Source: an uncultured Phascolarctobacterium sp.
GTDB taxonomy: Bacteria; Bacillota; Negativicutes; Acidaminococcales; Acidaminococcaceae
Length of the DNA stretch: 64,000 nucleotides
Direction of reading: 5' to 3'
Assembly (NCBI RefSeq): GCF_934190775.1
Contig: NZ_CAKPTG010000002.1
Span: forward strand, 1 to 64,000
The notes below the pieces were generated by a model. It was not told the origin of the DNA. It searched no databases and worked only from the letters and a program-made list of their open reading frames with translations. This document shows, one piece after another, positions 6,424-14,328 of this stretch (position 1 is its first letter; each line of letters starts with the position of its first letter). Both the position numbers and the translations under genes were made by a program.

Positions 6424-7497
6424 TTATTTGTTTGCTTTCATGTACTCTTCCATAAACTCCGCCAACGCCTTGCAGGCCTCCAGCGGCACAGCATTGTAGG
6501 CACTGGCGCGGCAGCCGCCTACCAGGCGGTGACCGCCGATGCCGACGAAGCCGGCAGCCTTGCCCTTAGCCACGAAATCCTTCTCCATTTCCGGTGTAGC
6601 CAGATTAAAGGTAATATTCATGTTGCTGCGAGCTTCGGGAGCAGCGTGTCCCTTGTAAAAGCCGTTGCTGTTGTCGATAACGTCATAAATGAGCTTAGCC
6701 TTCGCTGCATTATTCTTGGCAATAGCGTTTACGCCACCCTGCTTTTTAATCCAGTGCAGAGTTTTGTTAACCATATAAATGGCAAAGACAGGCGGTGTAT
6801 TGTACAGCGAATCGTTATTGGCGAAGGTGCTGTACTTCAGCATCGTGGGCAGCTCCTCACGTGCTGTTGCCAAAAAGCTTTTTTTGGCGATGACGATAAC
6901 TACGCCTGCAGGACCAAGGTTTTTCTGCGCTCCTGCGTAGATAAGATCAAAATCCTTGACGTTCACCTTGCGCGAAAGAATGTCACTGGACATATCGCAG
7001 ATAACGGGAACGTCGAACTTGGGGAAATCCTTGTACTCAGTGCCGTAAATCGTGTTGTTGGCAGTAAGGTGTACATAAGAAGTATCGGGGCGGAGGTTGA
7101 ACTCCTGCGGAATGTAGCTGTGGTTTTTATCGGCGCTGGTAGCGGCCTCATAAACCTCGCCGTAGAATTTTCCTTCCGCCATAGCCTTCTTGGCCCAGAC
7201 GCCGGTGTTGACGTAAGCAGCGTATTTTTTTGTGTGGAAATTAGCCGCTGTCATCAAAAACTGAGTGCTGCCGCCGCCCTGGATGAACATAATCTCGTAA
7301 TCCTCGGGGATTTCCATCAGCTCACGCAGCAGCTGCTTTGTTTCAGCATGCAGAGCAGCGTATTCGTTGCTGCGGTGGCTCATTTCAATGATGCTCATGC
7401 CGGTGTTTTGGTAGTTTAAGAACTCCTCCTGCGCTTCCAGCAGTACCTCGAGCGGCATAGCGGAGGGACCGGCGTTAAAGTTATATGCTCTTTTCAT
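6424..7497 (-). CDS. serC: phosphoserine aminotransferase
   Basis: 357 residues. A PLP-dependent class V aminotransferase that converts 3-phosphohydroxypyruvate and glutamate to phosphoserine. It opens with the hallmark 'RAYNFNAGPSAMPLEVL'; 'FIQGGGSTQF' binds the phosphate of PLP; 'LIYAGAQKNLGPAGV' holds the Schiff-base lysine near residue 195; 'VGGCRASAYNAVP' closes the active site. A longer frame extends upstream to 7539, but ATG 7497 is preferred because it has GGAAGAAGGAAAG in front and matches the family's N-terminus. First gene of the operon, controlled by the tandem T-box upstream. Confidence 0.96.
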   Translation of the reverse strand: MKRAYNFNAGPSAMPLEVLLEAQEEFLNYQNTGMSIIEMSHRSNEYAALHAETKQLLRELMEIPEDYEIMFIQGGGSTQFLMTAANFHTKKYAAYVNTGVWAKKAMAEGKFYGEVYEAATSADKNHSYIPQEFNLRPDTSYVHLTANNTIYGTEYKDFPKFDVPVICDMSSDILSRKVNVKDFDLIYAGAQKNLGPAGVVIVIAKKSFLATAREELPTMLKYSTFANNDSLYNTPPVFAIYMVNKTLHWIKKQGGVNAIAKNNAAKAKLIYDVIDNSNGFYKGHAAPEARSNMNITFNLATPEMEKDFVAKGKAAGFVGIGGHRLVGGCRASAYNAVPLEACKALAEFMEEYMKANK

Positions 7498-7524
7498 TTG
7501 TTCTTTCCTTCTTCCTGAAAATAA

Positions 7525-7839
7525 ATATGGCAAGCACATCCCTTTGGGACGAGCTTGCCTTTATCTCGCGGTACCACCCAAATTGCCATTGCCAAATTGC
7601 TTCACCTAAAAAAATAAGCCCTTCATCCCTATCTTGGGACGAGGACTGCTCGCGGTGCCACCCAATTTGCCTATGGCCAACTCTGAACGCTGTATCGGGC
7701 GCACCCGTCAAATTCGTCATTTGCCGCTTCGGAGCGGAACTAGTGTGCTTCGCTGCTGCCTTGCATCAACCGCCAGCTTTCTGAAAAGACCTGCACATTG
7801 CTTCTCCATCATTGCGTTGCGTAATGTGATTTGTAGATG
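7525..7839 (-). promoter_or_regulatory. serine T-box riboswitch with two tandem antiterminator/terminator modules
   Basis: On the minus strand, one stem I (about 7830-7700) is followed by two T-box sequences: GGTGGCACCGCGAG (about 7650-7663) and GGTGGTACCGCGAG (about 7568-7582). Each is followed by its own terminator (7608-7648 and 7529-7559). In stem I the specifier loop lies between GTGC/GCAC and GGAG/CTCC helices, and the codon in the usual position is UCC (7736-7738) followed by G, meaning serine tRNA. The distal loop motif GGTTGATGCAAGG is present. Uncharged tRNA-Ser should pair with TGGN of the T-box and allow readthrough into serC-serA. Confidence 0.9.
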
Positions 7840-7867
7840 ATTATAGCACGCCTGCTTTTAGAGTCAA
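7840..7867 (-). promoter_or_regulatory. promoter of serC operon
   Basis: Minus strand TTGACT (7862-7867), a 16-base spacer and TATAAT (7840-7845), directly in front of the T-box leader. Confidence 0.85.
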
Positions 7868-7934
7868 GTGTTTTTGTAAAGATTTTTTATGTATACAATT
7901 TTTTAAGCTGTTTTGTAACGTAGGTTACAGAGTG

Positions 7935-7963
7935 TTGCTAAAAATATGTTTATATTATAAAAT
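7935..7963 (+). promoter_or_regulatory. promoter of toxin B mRNA
   Basis: TTGCTA (7935-7940), 17 bases, TAAAAT (7958-7963); seven bases on, GACAAC begins the transcript at 7970. The module near 10 kb has the same -35, spacer and -10. Confidence 0.72.
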
Positions 7964-8026
7964 GATTTTGACAACTGTGGTACAGGGTGGTGTTGCCTTC
8001 ATTCTTAAAGAATGGAGGTGATGTCT

Positions 8027-8113
8027 ATGGTATATTTTACATTCCAGGATCTTATGATTTTCGGTATGTTTATACTGGCATTGCTGACGTTCGTGTTTCA
8101 GAACCGTAAGTAA
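8027..8113 (+). CDS. holin-like type I toxin B (28 aa)
   Basis: The peptide is MVYFTFQDLMIFGMFI, then LALLTFVFQNRK. It differs from toxin A mainly at a few positions near the ends. The ribosome site GGAGGTGATG overlaps an upstream ATG, so the second ATG (8027) is the likely start. A short hairpin CATTCTTAAAGAATG stands immediately before the Shine-Dalgarno sequence. The convergent antisense RNA at 8122-8210 shares its terminator. Same membrane-toxin family as the other four copies, placed between the serC T-box and the thiC riboswitch. Confidence 0.82.
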   Translation: MVYFTFQDLMIFGMFILALLTFVFQNRK

Positions 8114-8121
8114 AATGCACA

Positions 8122-8210
8122 TAGAAAAGCTGCCCCAATACTTTGACCGGTAAGGGCAGCTCTTCTGTTTCTTAGCGGGCAACCCACCTTGTGGGCAGTT
8201 GTCACTTTTC
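8122..8210 (-). ncRNA. type I antitoxin RNA facing toxin B
   Basis: The minus-strand promoter is TTGCAA (8240-8245), 17 bases, TATATT (8217-8222). The RNA begins GACAACTGCCCACAAGG with the family's 5' hairpin and ends in AGCTGCCC...GGGGCAGCTTTT. That stem (8125-8163) terminates both strands. The transcript overlaps only the 3' untranslated end of the toxin mRNA, as RatA does with txpA. Confidence 0.77.
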
Positions 8211-8308
8211 ATCTATAATATAGCACACTGCCAGTTTTTTTGCAAGTTGTGCATATTTAACTTGCGTATTTTCGCTGTTCATGTTAAAGTAAGCATGTAA
8301 ACAAAATA

Positions 8309-8396
8309 ACGTAACCGCTAGGGGCGCAATTTGCTGAGAGGACTGACATCCGACCCTTTGAACCTGAATCTGGTTAAAACCAGCGTAGGAAAGCGA
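8309..8396 (+). promoter_or_regulatory. TPP riboswitch (THI element)
   Basis: The conserved blocks are intact: TAGGGGCGC, TTGCTGAGAGG, GACCCTTTGAACCTGA, TCTGGTTAAAACCAGCGTAGG. Thiamine pyrophosphate binding closes the P1 stem and permits the terminator at 8423-8451 to form, turning off thiC. It lies directly upstream of thiC as expected. Confidence 0.95.
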
Positions 8397-8422
8397 GCAG
8401 ATTTCTGCAAAAAGATAATTCA

Positions 8423-8451
8423 ACCGCTTTCCGACAGGAAAGCGGTCTTTT
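8423..8451 (+). terminator. TPP-controlled terminator before thiC
   Basis: ACCGCTTTCC / GGAAAGCGGT with a GACA loop and TCTTTTAATT, between the riboswitch and the thiC ribosome-binding site AAGGAGG. Confidence 0.88.
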
Positions 8452-8471
8452 AATTATAAGGAGGAAAAATT

Positions 8472-9773
8472 ATGGCAACACAAATGCAATTGGCACGCCA
8501 AGGTGTGATTACCGAAGCAATGAAAATTGTCGCAGAGCAGGAGCATGTAACTGCAGAATTTATTCGCGAAGGCGTAGCAAACGGTACTATTGCTATTCCC
8601 TGTAATATCAATCATAAAAATATTATTCCGCGCGGTGTAGGCACCGGTCTTACCGTAAAGGTTAACGCTAACATCGGCACCTCCAGCAGCTATCCTGATC
8701 CGGAACCGGAGCTGGCAAAGCTGCAGGCTGCAATTGATGCAGGTGCAGATTCTGTAATGGATCTTTCCACCGGCAACAATATCAGTGCCTCCCGCCAGGC
8801 AATTATTGCGGCTTCCACTGTAATGGTTGGTACTGTACCGATGTATCAGGTAACGGTAGAAACTATCAAAAAGCGTGGCGCAGTAGTTGAAATGACCAAA
8901 GAGGACATCTTCGATGTCATCCGCCAACAGGCTGCAGATGGCGCTGACTTCATGACCATTCATTGCGGTATCAACAAAAATGTGCTGAAGGCACTTATTG
9001 ACGAAGGCCGCGTTATGGACGTTGTCAGCCGTGGCGGCAGCTTTATCACTGGCTGGATGCTGCACAATGAAGCTGAAAACCCGCTGTATGAATACTATGA
9101 TGAAATTCTTGATATCTGTGCTGAATATGACGTAACTATTAGCCTGGGTGATGGCCTGCGTCCCGGCTGCATTGCTGATGCTACCGATAGAGCGCAGATT
9201 CAGGAGCTGCTGAACTTGGGTGAATTGACACAGCGCGCCTGGGATAAGGGTGTACAGGTTATGGTAGAAGGCCCCGGCCACGTGCCCTACAACCAGATTG
9301 CTGCGAACATGCAGCTGCAAAAACGCCTGTGCCACGGTGCACCCTTCTATGTGCTCGGACCGCTCGTAACTGACGTTGCTCCCGGCTATGATCATATTAC
9401 CAGCGCTATCGGCGGCACTCTGGCTGCAGTAAGCGGTGCCAACTTCCTGTGCTACGTAACTCCGGCAGAGCATTTGGGCCTGCCTGACTTAAATGACGTG
9501 CGTGAGGGCGTCATCGCTACCCGTATCGCTGCTCATGCTGCTGATTTGGCTAATGGTAACAAGCAGGCATGGGAGTGGGACCTGAAGATGGCCAAAGCGC
9601 GCAAGGTTCTGGATTGGCCGGCGCAGCTTGATCTGGCGATTGATCCGGTGAAGGCTAAGGAGTATCGTTGCCGCAAGAACAAATCTGATGACGAAGCTTG
9701 CTCTATGTGCGGTGATTACTGCGCTGTTAAAATTGTCGGTCAGTACCTCGAAGAGCATATGAGAAAGAACTGA
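8472..9773 (+). CDS. thiC: phosphomethylpyrimidine synthase
   Basis: 433 residues, a radical-SAM enzyme that rearranges 5-aminoimidazole ribotide into HMP phosphate for the pyrimidine half of thiamine. Typical sequence: 'VTAEFIREGVANGTIAIPCNINH', 'GVGTGLTVKVNANIGTSS', 'ADSVMDLSTG', 'MVEGPGHVPYNQI' and the C-terminal cluster motif C-x2-C-x4-C in 'CSMCGDYCAVK' that binds the [4Fe-4S] cluster. This is the shorter bacterial form without the N-terminal extension of E. coli ThiC. Regulated by the TPP riboswitch and terminator upstream. No other thi genes adjoin it. Confidence 0.97.
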   Translation: MATQMQLARQGVITEAMKIVAEQEHVTAEFIREGVANGTIAIPCNINHKNIIPRGVGTGLTVKVNANIGTSSSYPDPEPELAKLQAAIDAGADSVMDLSTGNNISASRQAIIAASTVMVGTVPMYQVTVETIKKRGAVVEMTKEDIFDVIRQQAADGADFMTIHCGINKNVLKALIDEGRVMDVVSRGGSFITGWMLHNEAENPLYEYYDEILDICAEYDVTISLGDGLRPGCIADATDRAQIQELLNLGELTQRAWDKGVQVMVEGPGHVPYNQIAANMQLQKRLCHGAPFYVLGPLVTDVAPGYDHITSAIGGTLAAVSGANFLCYVTPAEHLGLPDLNDVREGVIATRIAAHAADLANGNKQAWEWDLKMAKARKVLDWPAQLDLAIDPVKAKEYRCRKNKSDDEACSMCGDYCAVKIVGQYLEEHMRKN

Positions 9774-9816
9774 GCCGTTACTTGAAAAAATAATATGAAT
9801 GTGCTATATTAAATAT

Positions 9817-9909
9817 AGAAAATGACAACCGCCCACAAGGTGGGTTGCCAGTTGAATTGACTTGAAAAGCCGCCTCGGAATCTGGTAAATTACAGGGGCG
9901 GTTTTTCTA
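9817..9909 (+). ncRNA. type I antitoxin RNA facing toxin C
   Basis: The promoter is TTGAAA (9782-9787), 17 bases, TATATT (9805-9810). The RNA carries the GACAACCGCCCACAAGG 5' hairpin and ends in CCGCCTCGG...CAGGGGCGG-TTTTTC (9870-9907), which also ends the opposite toxin transcript. The -35 is just downstream of the thiC stop codon and no thiC terminator was seen, so thiC readthrough could enter the antitoxin RNA. Confidence 0.77.
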
Positions 9910-9917
9910 TGAGCAAA

Positions 9918-10004
9918 TTACTTTTTGTTCTGAAAAATGAACGTCAGTAATGTCAGTATAAACATACCGAAAATCATAAGATCTTGGAATGTAAAATATA
10001 CCAT
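9918..10004 (-). CDS. holin-like type I toxin C (28 aa)
   Basis: The peptide is MVYFTFQDLMIFGMFI, then LTLLTFIFQNKK. It uses the same GGAGGTGATGTCTATG start context, so the second ATG is taken. Short hairpin CATTCTTTAAGAATG directly before the Shine-Dalgarno sequence. The mRNA starts with GACAACCG at 10061 from the promoter at 10068-10096. Convergent with its antisense RNA at 9817-9909. A Thr replaces the Ala found in toxins A, B, D and E near the end of the hydrophobic segment. Confidence 0.82.
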   Translation of the reverse strand: MVYFTFQDLMIFGMFILTLLTFIFQNKK

Positions 10005-10067
10005 AGACATCACCTCCATTCTTTAAGAATGAAGGCAATACCACCCTGTAAAACGGTTGTCATGAAA

Positions 10068-10096
10068 ATTTTAACACATAAACATATTTTTAGCAA
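10068..10096 (-). promoter_or_regulatory. promoter of toxin C mRNA
   Basis: Minus strand TTGCTA (10091-10096), 17 bases, TAAAAT (10068-10073); GACAACC begins at 10061. The promoter is shared almost base for base with toxin B. Confidence 0.72.
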
Positions 10097-10166
10097 GAAT
10101 GCTTGGTGCTTATCATTCTGAATTATGCTATAATATAGGTAATAATAATATTTCTAGAGGTAACTG

Positions 10167-11072
10167 ATGGAGAAAAATATTTTAGAATATGTTGGCAAAA
10201 GCTTGTATCAGACACATATTTTGAAGGAAATGAAGCGTTACGTTGTATTCCGCACGCGTTGCGCTATGCATAGCGGCAAGGTTGACGAACTGCTGCAGTT
10301 TTTTGCTGCGAATAGCAAGCGTCAGGCGTGGCTGCAGGGAACACCTGCACTTTTGGAACAGACTACCAGAGCGTTCTTCTATAAAGGCTCAACCTGGGAT
10401 GAACGTGTAGAGCTGGTGCAGAATCATCTGCTGATTATGGAAGAGCTGTTCAAGCCGGAGCTGATGGATAAATTGTACAGCAAGGGTGAAATGGTGCAGC
10501 TGTGGGAGGACTCCTATGATGACAGACCGCTGACGCTGCAGTTGTGGTTTCATTCCGGTCAGCGCAAGGAAGGTTGCCTGTCACTGGCATTGTTTTACGA
10601 AGGTGAACCCTTATACCAGATTATGTTCTGGCTGGCTAAAAATAAAACAGATGGCAAGAACGTTATTTATATCGGCGCCCTGCAGGGACCGCAGAACGGC
10701 AGCGAGCTGATTAAAGGCATGACGAAGGCCTTCTTTGGCTATCGTACTAAAAATTTGATGTTCTATGGCCTGCGTTGCTTTGCTGACGCAATAGGCATTG
10801 AAAATATTTTTGCTGTTACTAACGATGGTTACTATGCAATGAACCATCTTCGTGTAGACCGCAAGCTGAAAACAGATTTCGGCGCCTTCTGGCAGGAGTG
10901 CGAAGGCGTGATTTGCTCTGACCGCCGCTTCTATATTATGCCGACCGCAGAGCACCGTAAATCTATGGAGGAGCTGAAGCCGTCGAAGAGAGCACAGCAC
11001 CGCCGTCGTTTTGCTAAAATGGATGAGATGAAGGCAGCGATTAAGACTGCTGTCGGTAGTTATAAAAAATAA
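10167..11072 (+). CDS. DUF535 (VirK/YbjX) family protein
   Basis: 301 residues, start ATG 10167 behind AGAGG. The DUF535 pattern is visible across the length: N-terminal 'REMKRYVVFRTR'-like helix, 'RAFFYKGSTWDERVELVQNHLLIMEELF', 'LTLQLWFHSGQRKEGCLSLALFYEGEPLYQIMFWL', 'YIGALQGPQNGSELIKGMTKAFFGYRTKNLMFYGLRCFADAIGI' (broken family motifs) and a basic C-terminus 'KRAQHRRRFAKMDEMK'. In enterobacteria VirK/YbjX proteins are linked to virulence-factor expression and resistance to cationic peptides, but the biochemical role is unknown. Monocistronic: terminator follows at 11137. Confidence 0.85.
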   Translation: MEKNILEYVGKSLYQTHILKEMKRYVVFRTRCAMHSGKVDELLQFFAANSKRQAWLQGTPALLEQTTRAFFYKGSTWDERVELVQNHLLIMEELFKPELMDKLYSKGEMVQLWEDSYDDRPLTLQLWFHSGQRKEGCLSLALFYEGEPLYQIMFWLAKNKTDGKNVIYIGALQGPQNGSELIKGMTKAFFGYRTKNLMFYGLRCFADAIGIENIFAVTNDGYYAMNHLRVDRKLKTDFGAFWQECEGVICSDRRFYIMPTAEHRKSMEELKPSKRAQHRRRFAKMDEMKAAIKTAVGSYKK

Positions 11073-11136
11073 AGCTGGTGTGTTGTTTGTAATATTATTT
11101 ATAGTAACAAACGGTACAAATTTTACATTGGATAAA

Positions 11137-11169
11137 GCAGAGGTTCAGAAGAGAACCTCTGTTTTTTTT
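11137..11169 (+). terminator. intrinsic terminator
   Basis: GCAGAGGTTC and GAGAACCTCTG enclose AGAA and precede an eight-T run. Confidence 0.9.
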
Positions 11170-11221
11170 AGACAAAACATGCTATAATAAAAATATATAG
11201 CTCTGATTGGAGGTAAGAAAA

Positions 11222-12151
11222 TTGAAAAAACAGCTTGCAACTTTATTGTTGACCTTTATCTTTTGCTTTACAACGGTAATCCCGGGCTTTGCAGCTGATG
11301 CTGCTGTTCCCATGGCTGAAAAAATTGGTGCCATGGAAAAAATGCTTTACGGTACGGAGCAAAGCGGTTCCCTGCTGCAGCGTATGGACAGTCTTGAGGA
11401 TGACGTTTACGGCACTATTACGAGTGATGCAATAATCAACCGCGTTGATAATATGTACGATTACCTTGAAGGTACTCCTGATAACGGAGAGGCTTCCTTT
11501 GCTACTAAGCTCAATGTAGTAGAATGGAAGATGAACGAAAGCATGTCCGGTGGCGCAGCAAAAAACCGTATTGAAGCAACTGAAAAGCTTCTCTATGGTC
11601 AGAACCAGACCGGTTCTTTGAGCGGACGCCTGGAAAATCTGCTGAAGCTTGCTTCCTATGAAGATGGCAATGTGCCTGTACAGAATGTGACTTTGCCGAA
11701 GGATTCTGTTTTCAAAATCACCTTTACTTCCGAGCTGAGCACTAAAATGAGTCGCCAGGGCGATACAGTGCACTTCAAAGCTGCTGATAACCTGTACGTA
11801 AACGATGTACTGGTACTGCCGAAGGGTGCAACCGGTGTCGGTGAAGTGAAAAAGGTTGTTCAGCCTGGTATCTTTGGCAAGGATGGCCGTATTGATATCA
11901 ACTTTACTTATATCTATGGTATAGATGGTACCAAGATTCCTGTTACCGTAGACGAGCTGGCTAAACAAAAGGCTGAAAGCATTGCCGGTGCGGCCGGAGC
12001 TGCTATTGGCGGTATGATTGTTCTTGGTCCTGTAGGCCTGGTTGGCGGTGCCTTTGTTAAGGGCAACAGTGTAACTATCCCGGTTGGCTGTGAAACCTAT
12101 GTGCAAACTGCTGCAGATACTACCCTGCAGGGTGCAGTATATCAGGAATAA
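11222..12151 (+). CDS. exported protein with repeated N-terminal motif and glycine zipper
   Basis: 309 residues. Start is TTG 11222, chosen because GGAGG (11209-11213) is correctly spaced and a signal peptide follows (MKKQLATLLLTFIFCF... 'GFAADA'). An upstream in-frame TTG overlaps the ribosome site. The mature N-terminus has a repeated unit: 'EKMLYGTEQSGSLLQRMDSLE' returns, shortened, as 'EKLLYGQNQTGSLSGRLENL'. A beta-rich middle follows, then a glycine-zipper hydrophobic stretch near residues 260-290 ('AGAAGAAIGGMIVLG'), which suggests membrane association. No family recognised. It stands alone directly upstream of the LPS operon, so an envelope role is plausible. Confidence 0.75.
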   Translation: MKKQLATLLLTFIFCFTTVIPGFAADAAVPMAEKIGAMEKMLYGTEQSGSLLQRMDSLEDDVYGTITSDAIINRVDNMYDYLEGTPDNGEASFATKLNVVEWKMNESMSGGAAKNRIEATEKLLYGQNQTGSLSGRLENLLKLASYEDGNVPVQNVTLPKDSVFKITFTSELSTKMSRQGDTVHFKAADNLYVNDVLVLPKGATGVGEVKKVVQPGIFGKDGRIDINFTYIYGIDGTKIPVTVDELAKQKAESIAGAAGAAIGGMIVLGPVGLVGGAFVKGNSVTIPVGCETYVQTAADTTLQGAVYQE

Positions 12152-12169
12152 AATCGAAAATTATACGTG

Positions 12170-12207
12170 AAAAGCTCACTCTTTCGAGTGAGCTTTTGCT
12201 TTTTTTA
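12170..12207 (+). terminator. intrinsic terminator
   Basis: AAAAGCTCACTC / GAGTGAGCTTTT with a TTTC loop followed by a T-run. An extended -10 (TGGTATAAT, 12208-12216) for the next operon starts right after it. Confidence 0.88.
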
Positions 12208-12274
12208 TGGTATAATGTTAAGTGGATTATTATGAAATTTTTCATTTGCAATTATAGAGAAGGAGTTTTTTCGT

Positions 12275-13753
12275 ATGAATAAGACTTTTATAGCTGCCAC
12301 ATTAGCTTTGGGCATGTGCATGCCTGTTTATGCAGAACAATTTAGCAACAGCAACAGCGACAGTATGCTGAGTCCGGTTTCTGTCAGTGAGCCGAATGCT
12401 GCATTGCCACATCGCGAAAAGCTGGATGCAGAAAAGCAGCAGGGACTGCCAATTCACCTGACAGGTGAGCATGCAGTATATGATACTGTCAGCGGCGATT
12501 TTCATGCCGAGGGTAATATCAGGGTATCACAAAATGGCCAGGATATTTATACAACGCAGGTAAAAGGCAATATGAAAACTGGCGATATCTGGTTATTAGA
12601 GGGTGGTAAGCTGGTAGAGGGAGAAAGTGAAACTCAGGCTGCCTGGGGCCATTATAACTTTAACAATAAGACCGGTGAAATGAAAAAATTGACCGGCAAG
12701 AACGGTAAGGACTTCTTTGCTGCTCCGCATGCTGCCATCTATCCGGACAAAATGATTCTTGATGAGGGTGGTTCCACCAGTCGCTGCCCGGCAGTAAAGC
12801 ATCCTAAATGTTTGGAAATCAAGGCTAAGACCTTTGAAATTTATCCGCATGATAAAATGGTAGCACGCGACGTCAAGGTTTTTGTGCGCGGTAAGCATAT
12901 CTATTCCCGTGATTATTGGGAAAGCAGCCTGACGGAAAAATCCAAGGAACGTATCCTGCCGCATATCGGCTTCAAGGACAGCGATAAGGGAACTTATGTC
13001 AATCTTTCCTATGAGCGTCCGTTAGGAGACAAGGATACAATTTATGCTGATATAAATTATTACAGCAAGGCTGGCTATAAGCCTGTTTACGGCTTGGAAC
13101 ATAACGAGCGTAACTTTAAGGTTACCTACGAAAACGGCTGGTATGAGGACGATGACGAATGGGTAGAGAAGCAGAACAATATACGCTTTAATTATAAAAC
13201 TCATCATATCGCTCCTGGCCTGCCTTTGACTTACAATGCTTACTTTGAGCGTGGTTTGTGGAAAAATGATGATACTGGACGCAAGAGCTGGCATACAGAA
13301 TATGGTGCCTTCCTTAACCATGACCGCATTTATCTGTTCAACAGCAAAAATACTTCTTTGGATTTGACGATTGGCAAGAAATGGACACGTGAGAGTGCAG
13401 AGGATTCTTTGCAGTCTACCAATGTTTACTATGCAACCTTGGGACAGAAAATCAGCCCGAAATGGAATACCTGGGTTGGCTATTATCGTGAGGATTTTAC
13501 AACAGATGTATTTACCTACGATCAGCCTGATATGGCCAAAGAGCTGCGCAATGGTCTGCAATATATTATGGATGACAAGAACAGCTTTACCATTGTCAAC
13601 CGCTATGATTTAGACCAAAAGGAAAATTACGAAACAAGATACAGCTGGACGCATAAGTTCTGCTGCTGGCAGCTTTCTCTGATTTATAAGCATAAAGATA
13701 TTGATAGTAAAGATAGTGCATTTGAAGCTAAATTTGATTTTGTAAACTGGTAA
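12275..13753 (+). CDS. LptD-like outer-membrane LPS assembly protein
   Basis: 492 residues. A signal peptide (ends near 'PVYAEQ') is followed by an OstA/LptA-like beta-jellyroll ('LTGEHAVYDTVSGDFHAEGNIRV', 'MKTGDIWLLEGGKL...AWGHYNFNNKTGEMKKL') and then a long region of alternating strands ending in Trp, as expected of a barrel. This matches LptD, which inserts lipopolysaccharide into the outer leaflet. It is much shorter than enterobacterial LptD (about 780 residues), as can be expected for Negativicutes. The pair 'RCPAVKHPKCLEI' may form the disulfide typical of LptD. It heads the heptose/LPS-core operon, 11 bases before gmhA, which supports the assignment. LptD versus a separate OstA-type protein cannot be settled by eye. 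Confidence 0.8.
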   Translation: MNKTFIAATLALGMCMPVYAEQFSNSNSDSMLSPVSVSEPNAALPHREKLDAEKQQGLPIHLTGEHAVYDTVSGDFHAEGNIRVSQNGQDIYTTQVKGNMKTGDIWLLEGGKLVEGESETQAAWGHYNFNNKTGEMKKLTGKNGKDFFAAPHAAIYPDKMILDEGGSTSRCPAVKHPKCLEIKAKTFEIYPHDKMVARDVKVFVRGKHIYSRDYWESSLTEKSKERILPHIGFKDSDKGTYVNLSYERPLGDKDTIYADINYYSKAGYKPVYGLEHNERNFKVTYENGWYEDDDEWVEKQNNIRFNYKTHHIAPGLPLTYNAYFERGLWKNDDTGRKSWHTEYGAFLNHDRIYLFNSKNTSLDLTIGKKWTRESAEDSLQSTNVYYATLGQKISPKWNTWVGYYREDFTTDVFTYDQPDMAKELRNGLQYIMDDKNSFTIVNRYDLDQKENYETRYSWTHKFCCWQLSLIYKHKDIDSKDSAFEAKFDFVNW

Positions 13754-13764
13754 TGAGGTAGAAA

Positions 13765-14328
13765 ATGAAAGAGATTATTAAGCAACGCTTTCTGGACCAT
13801 CTGCAGGTGGCAAATGCTGTGGTGAACAGCGAGATTCTGGCACAGATTGAGCGCATTGCTGTAGAAGTAAAAAAAGCGTTGGCCAATGGCAACAAGGTTT
13901 TGTTCTGCGGTAATGGCGGCAGTGCCGCTGATAGCCAGCATCTGGCTGCCGAATTTGTCGGCCGCTTCCAAAAGGAACGCGCAGGTCTGCCTGCTATCGC
14001 ACTGACGGTGGATACCTCTATTCTGACTGCTGTCGGCAACGATTACGGCTATGATAAGGTTTTTGTGCGTCAGGTGCAGGCGCTCGCACGTCCTGGTGAT
14101 GTGCTGGTAGGCATTTCTACTAGCGGTAACAGCGCTAATGTTGTGGAAGCTGTCGAGCTGGCCAAGAGCATGGGTGTGTTCTGCGTAGGCATGACGGCTG
14201 AGGGCGGCGGCAAAATGAAGCTGCTGTGCGACGAGTGCATCGCTGTACCGGTGAAGGTTACTGCCCGTGCGCAGGAAATGCATATTTTGATAGGTCACAT
14301 TTTATGTGAGCTGGTGGATGGTGAATAA
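13765..14328 (+). CDS. gmhA: sedoheptulose-7-phosphate isomerase
   Basis: 187 residues, single SIS domain. Converts sedoheptulose 7-phosphate to D-glycero-D-manno-heptose 7-phosphate, first step of ADP-heptose synthesis. Typical motifs: 'KVLFCGNGGSAADSQHLAAEFVGRF', 'ILTAVGNDYGYDKVF', 'GDVLVGISTSGNSANV', 'ARAQEMHILIGHILCELV' with the conserved acid and histidine of the active site. The length is that of E. coli GmhA. Overlaps the start of hldE, indicating translational coupling. Confidence 0.96.
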   Translation: MKEIIKQRFLDHLQVANAVVNSEILAQIERIAVEVKKALANGNKVLFCGNGGSAADSQHLAAEFVGRFQKERAGLPAIALTVDTSILTAVGNDYGYDKVFVRQVQALARPGDVLVGISTSGNSANVVEAVELAKSMGVFCVGMTAEGGGKMKLLCDECIAVPVKVTARAQEMHILIGHILCELVDGE

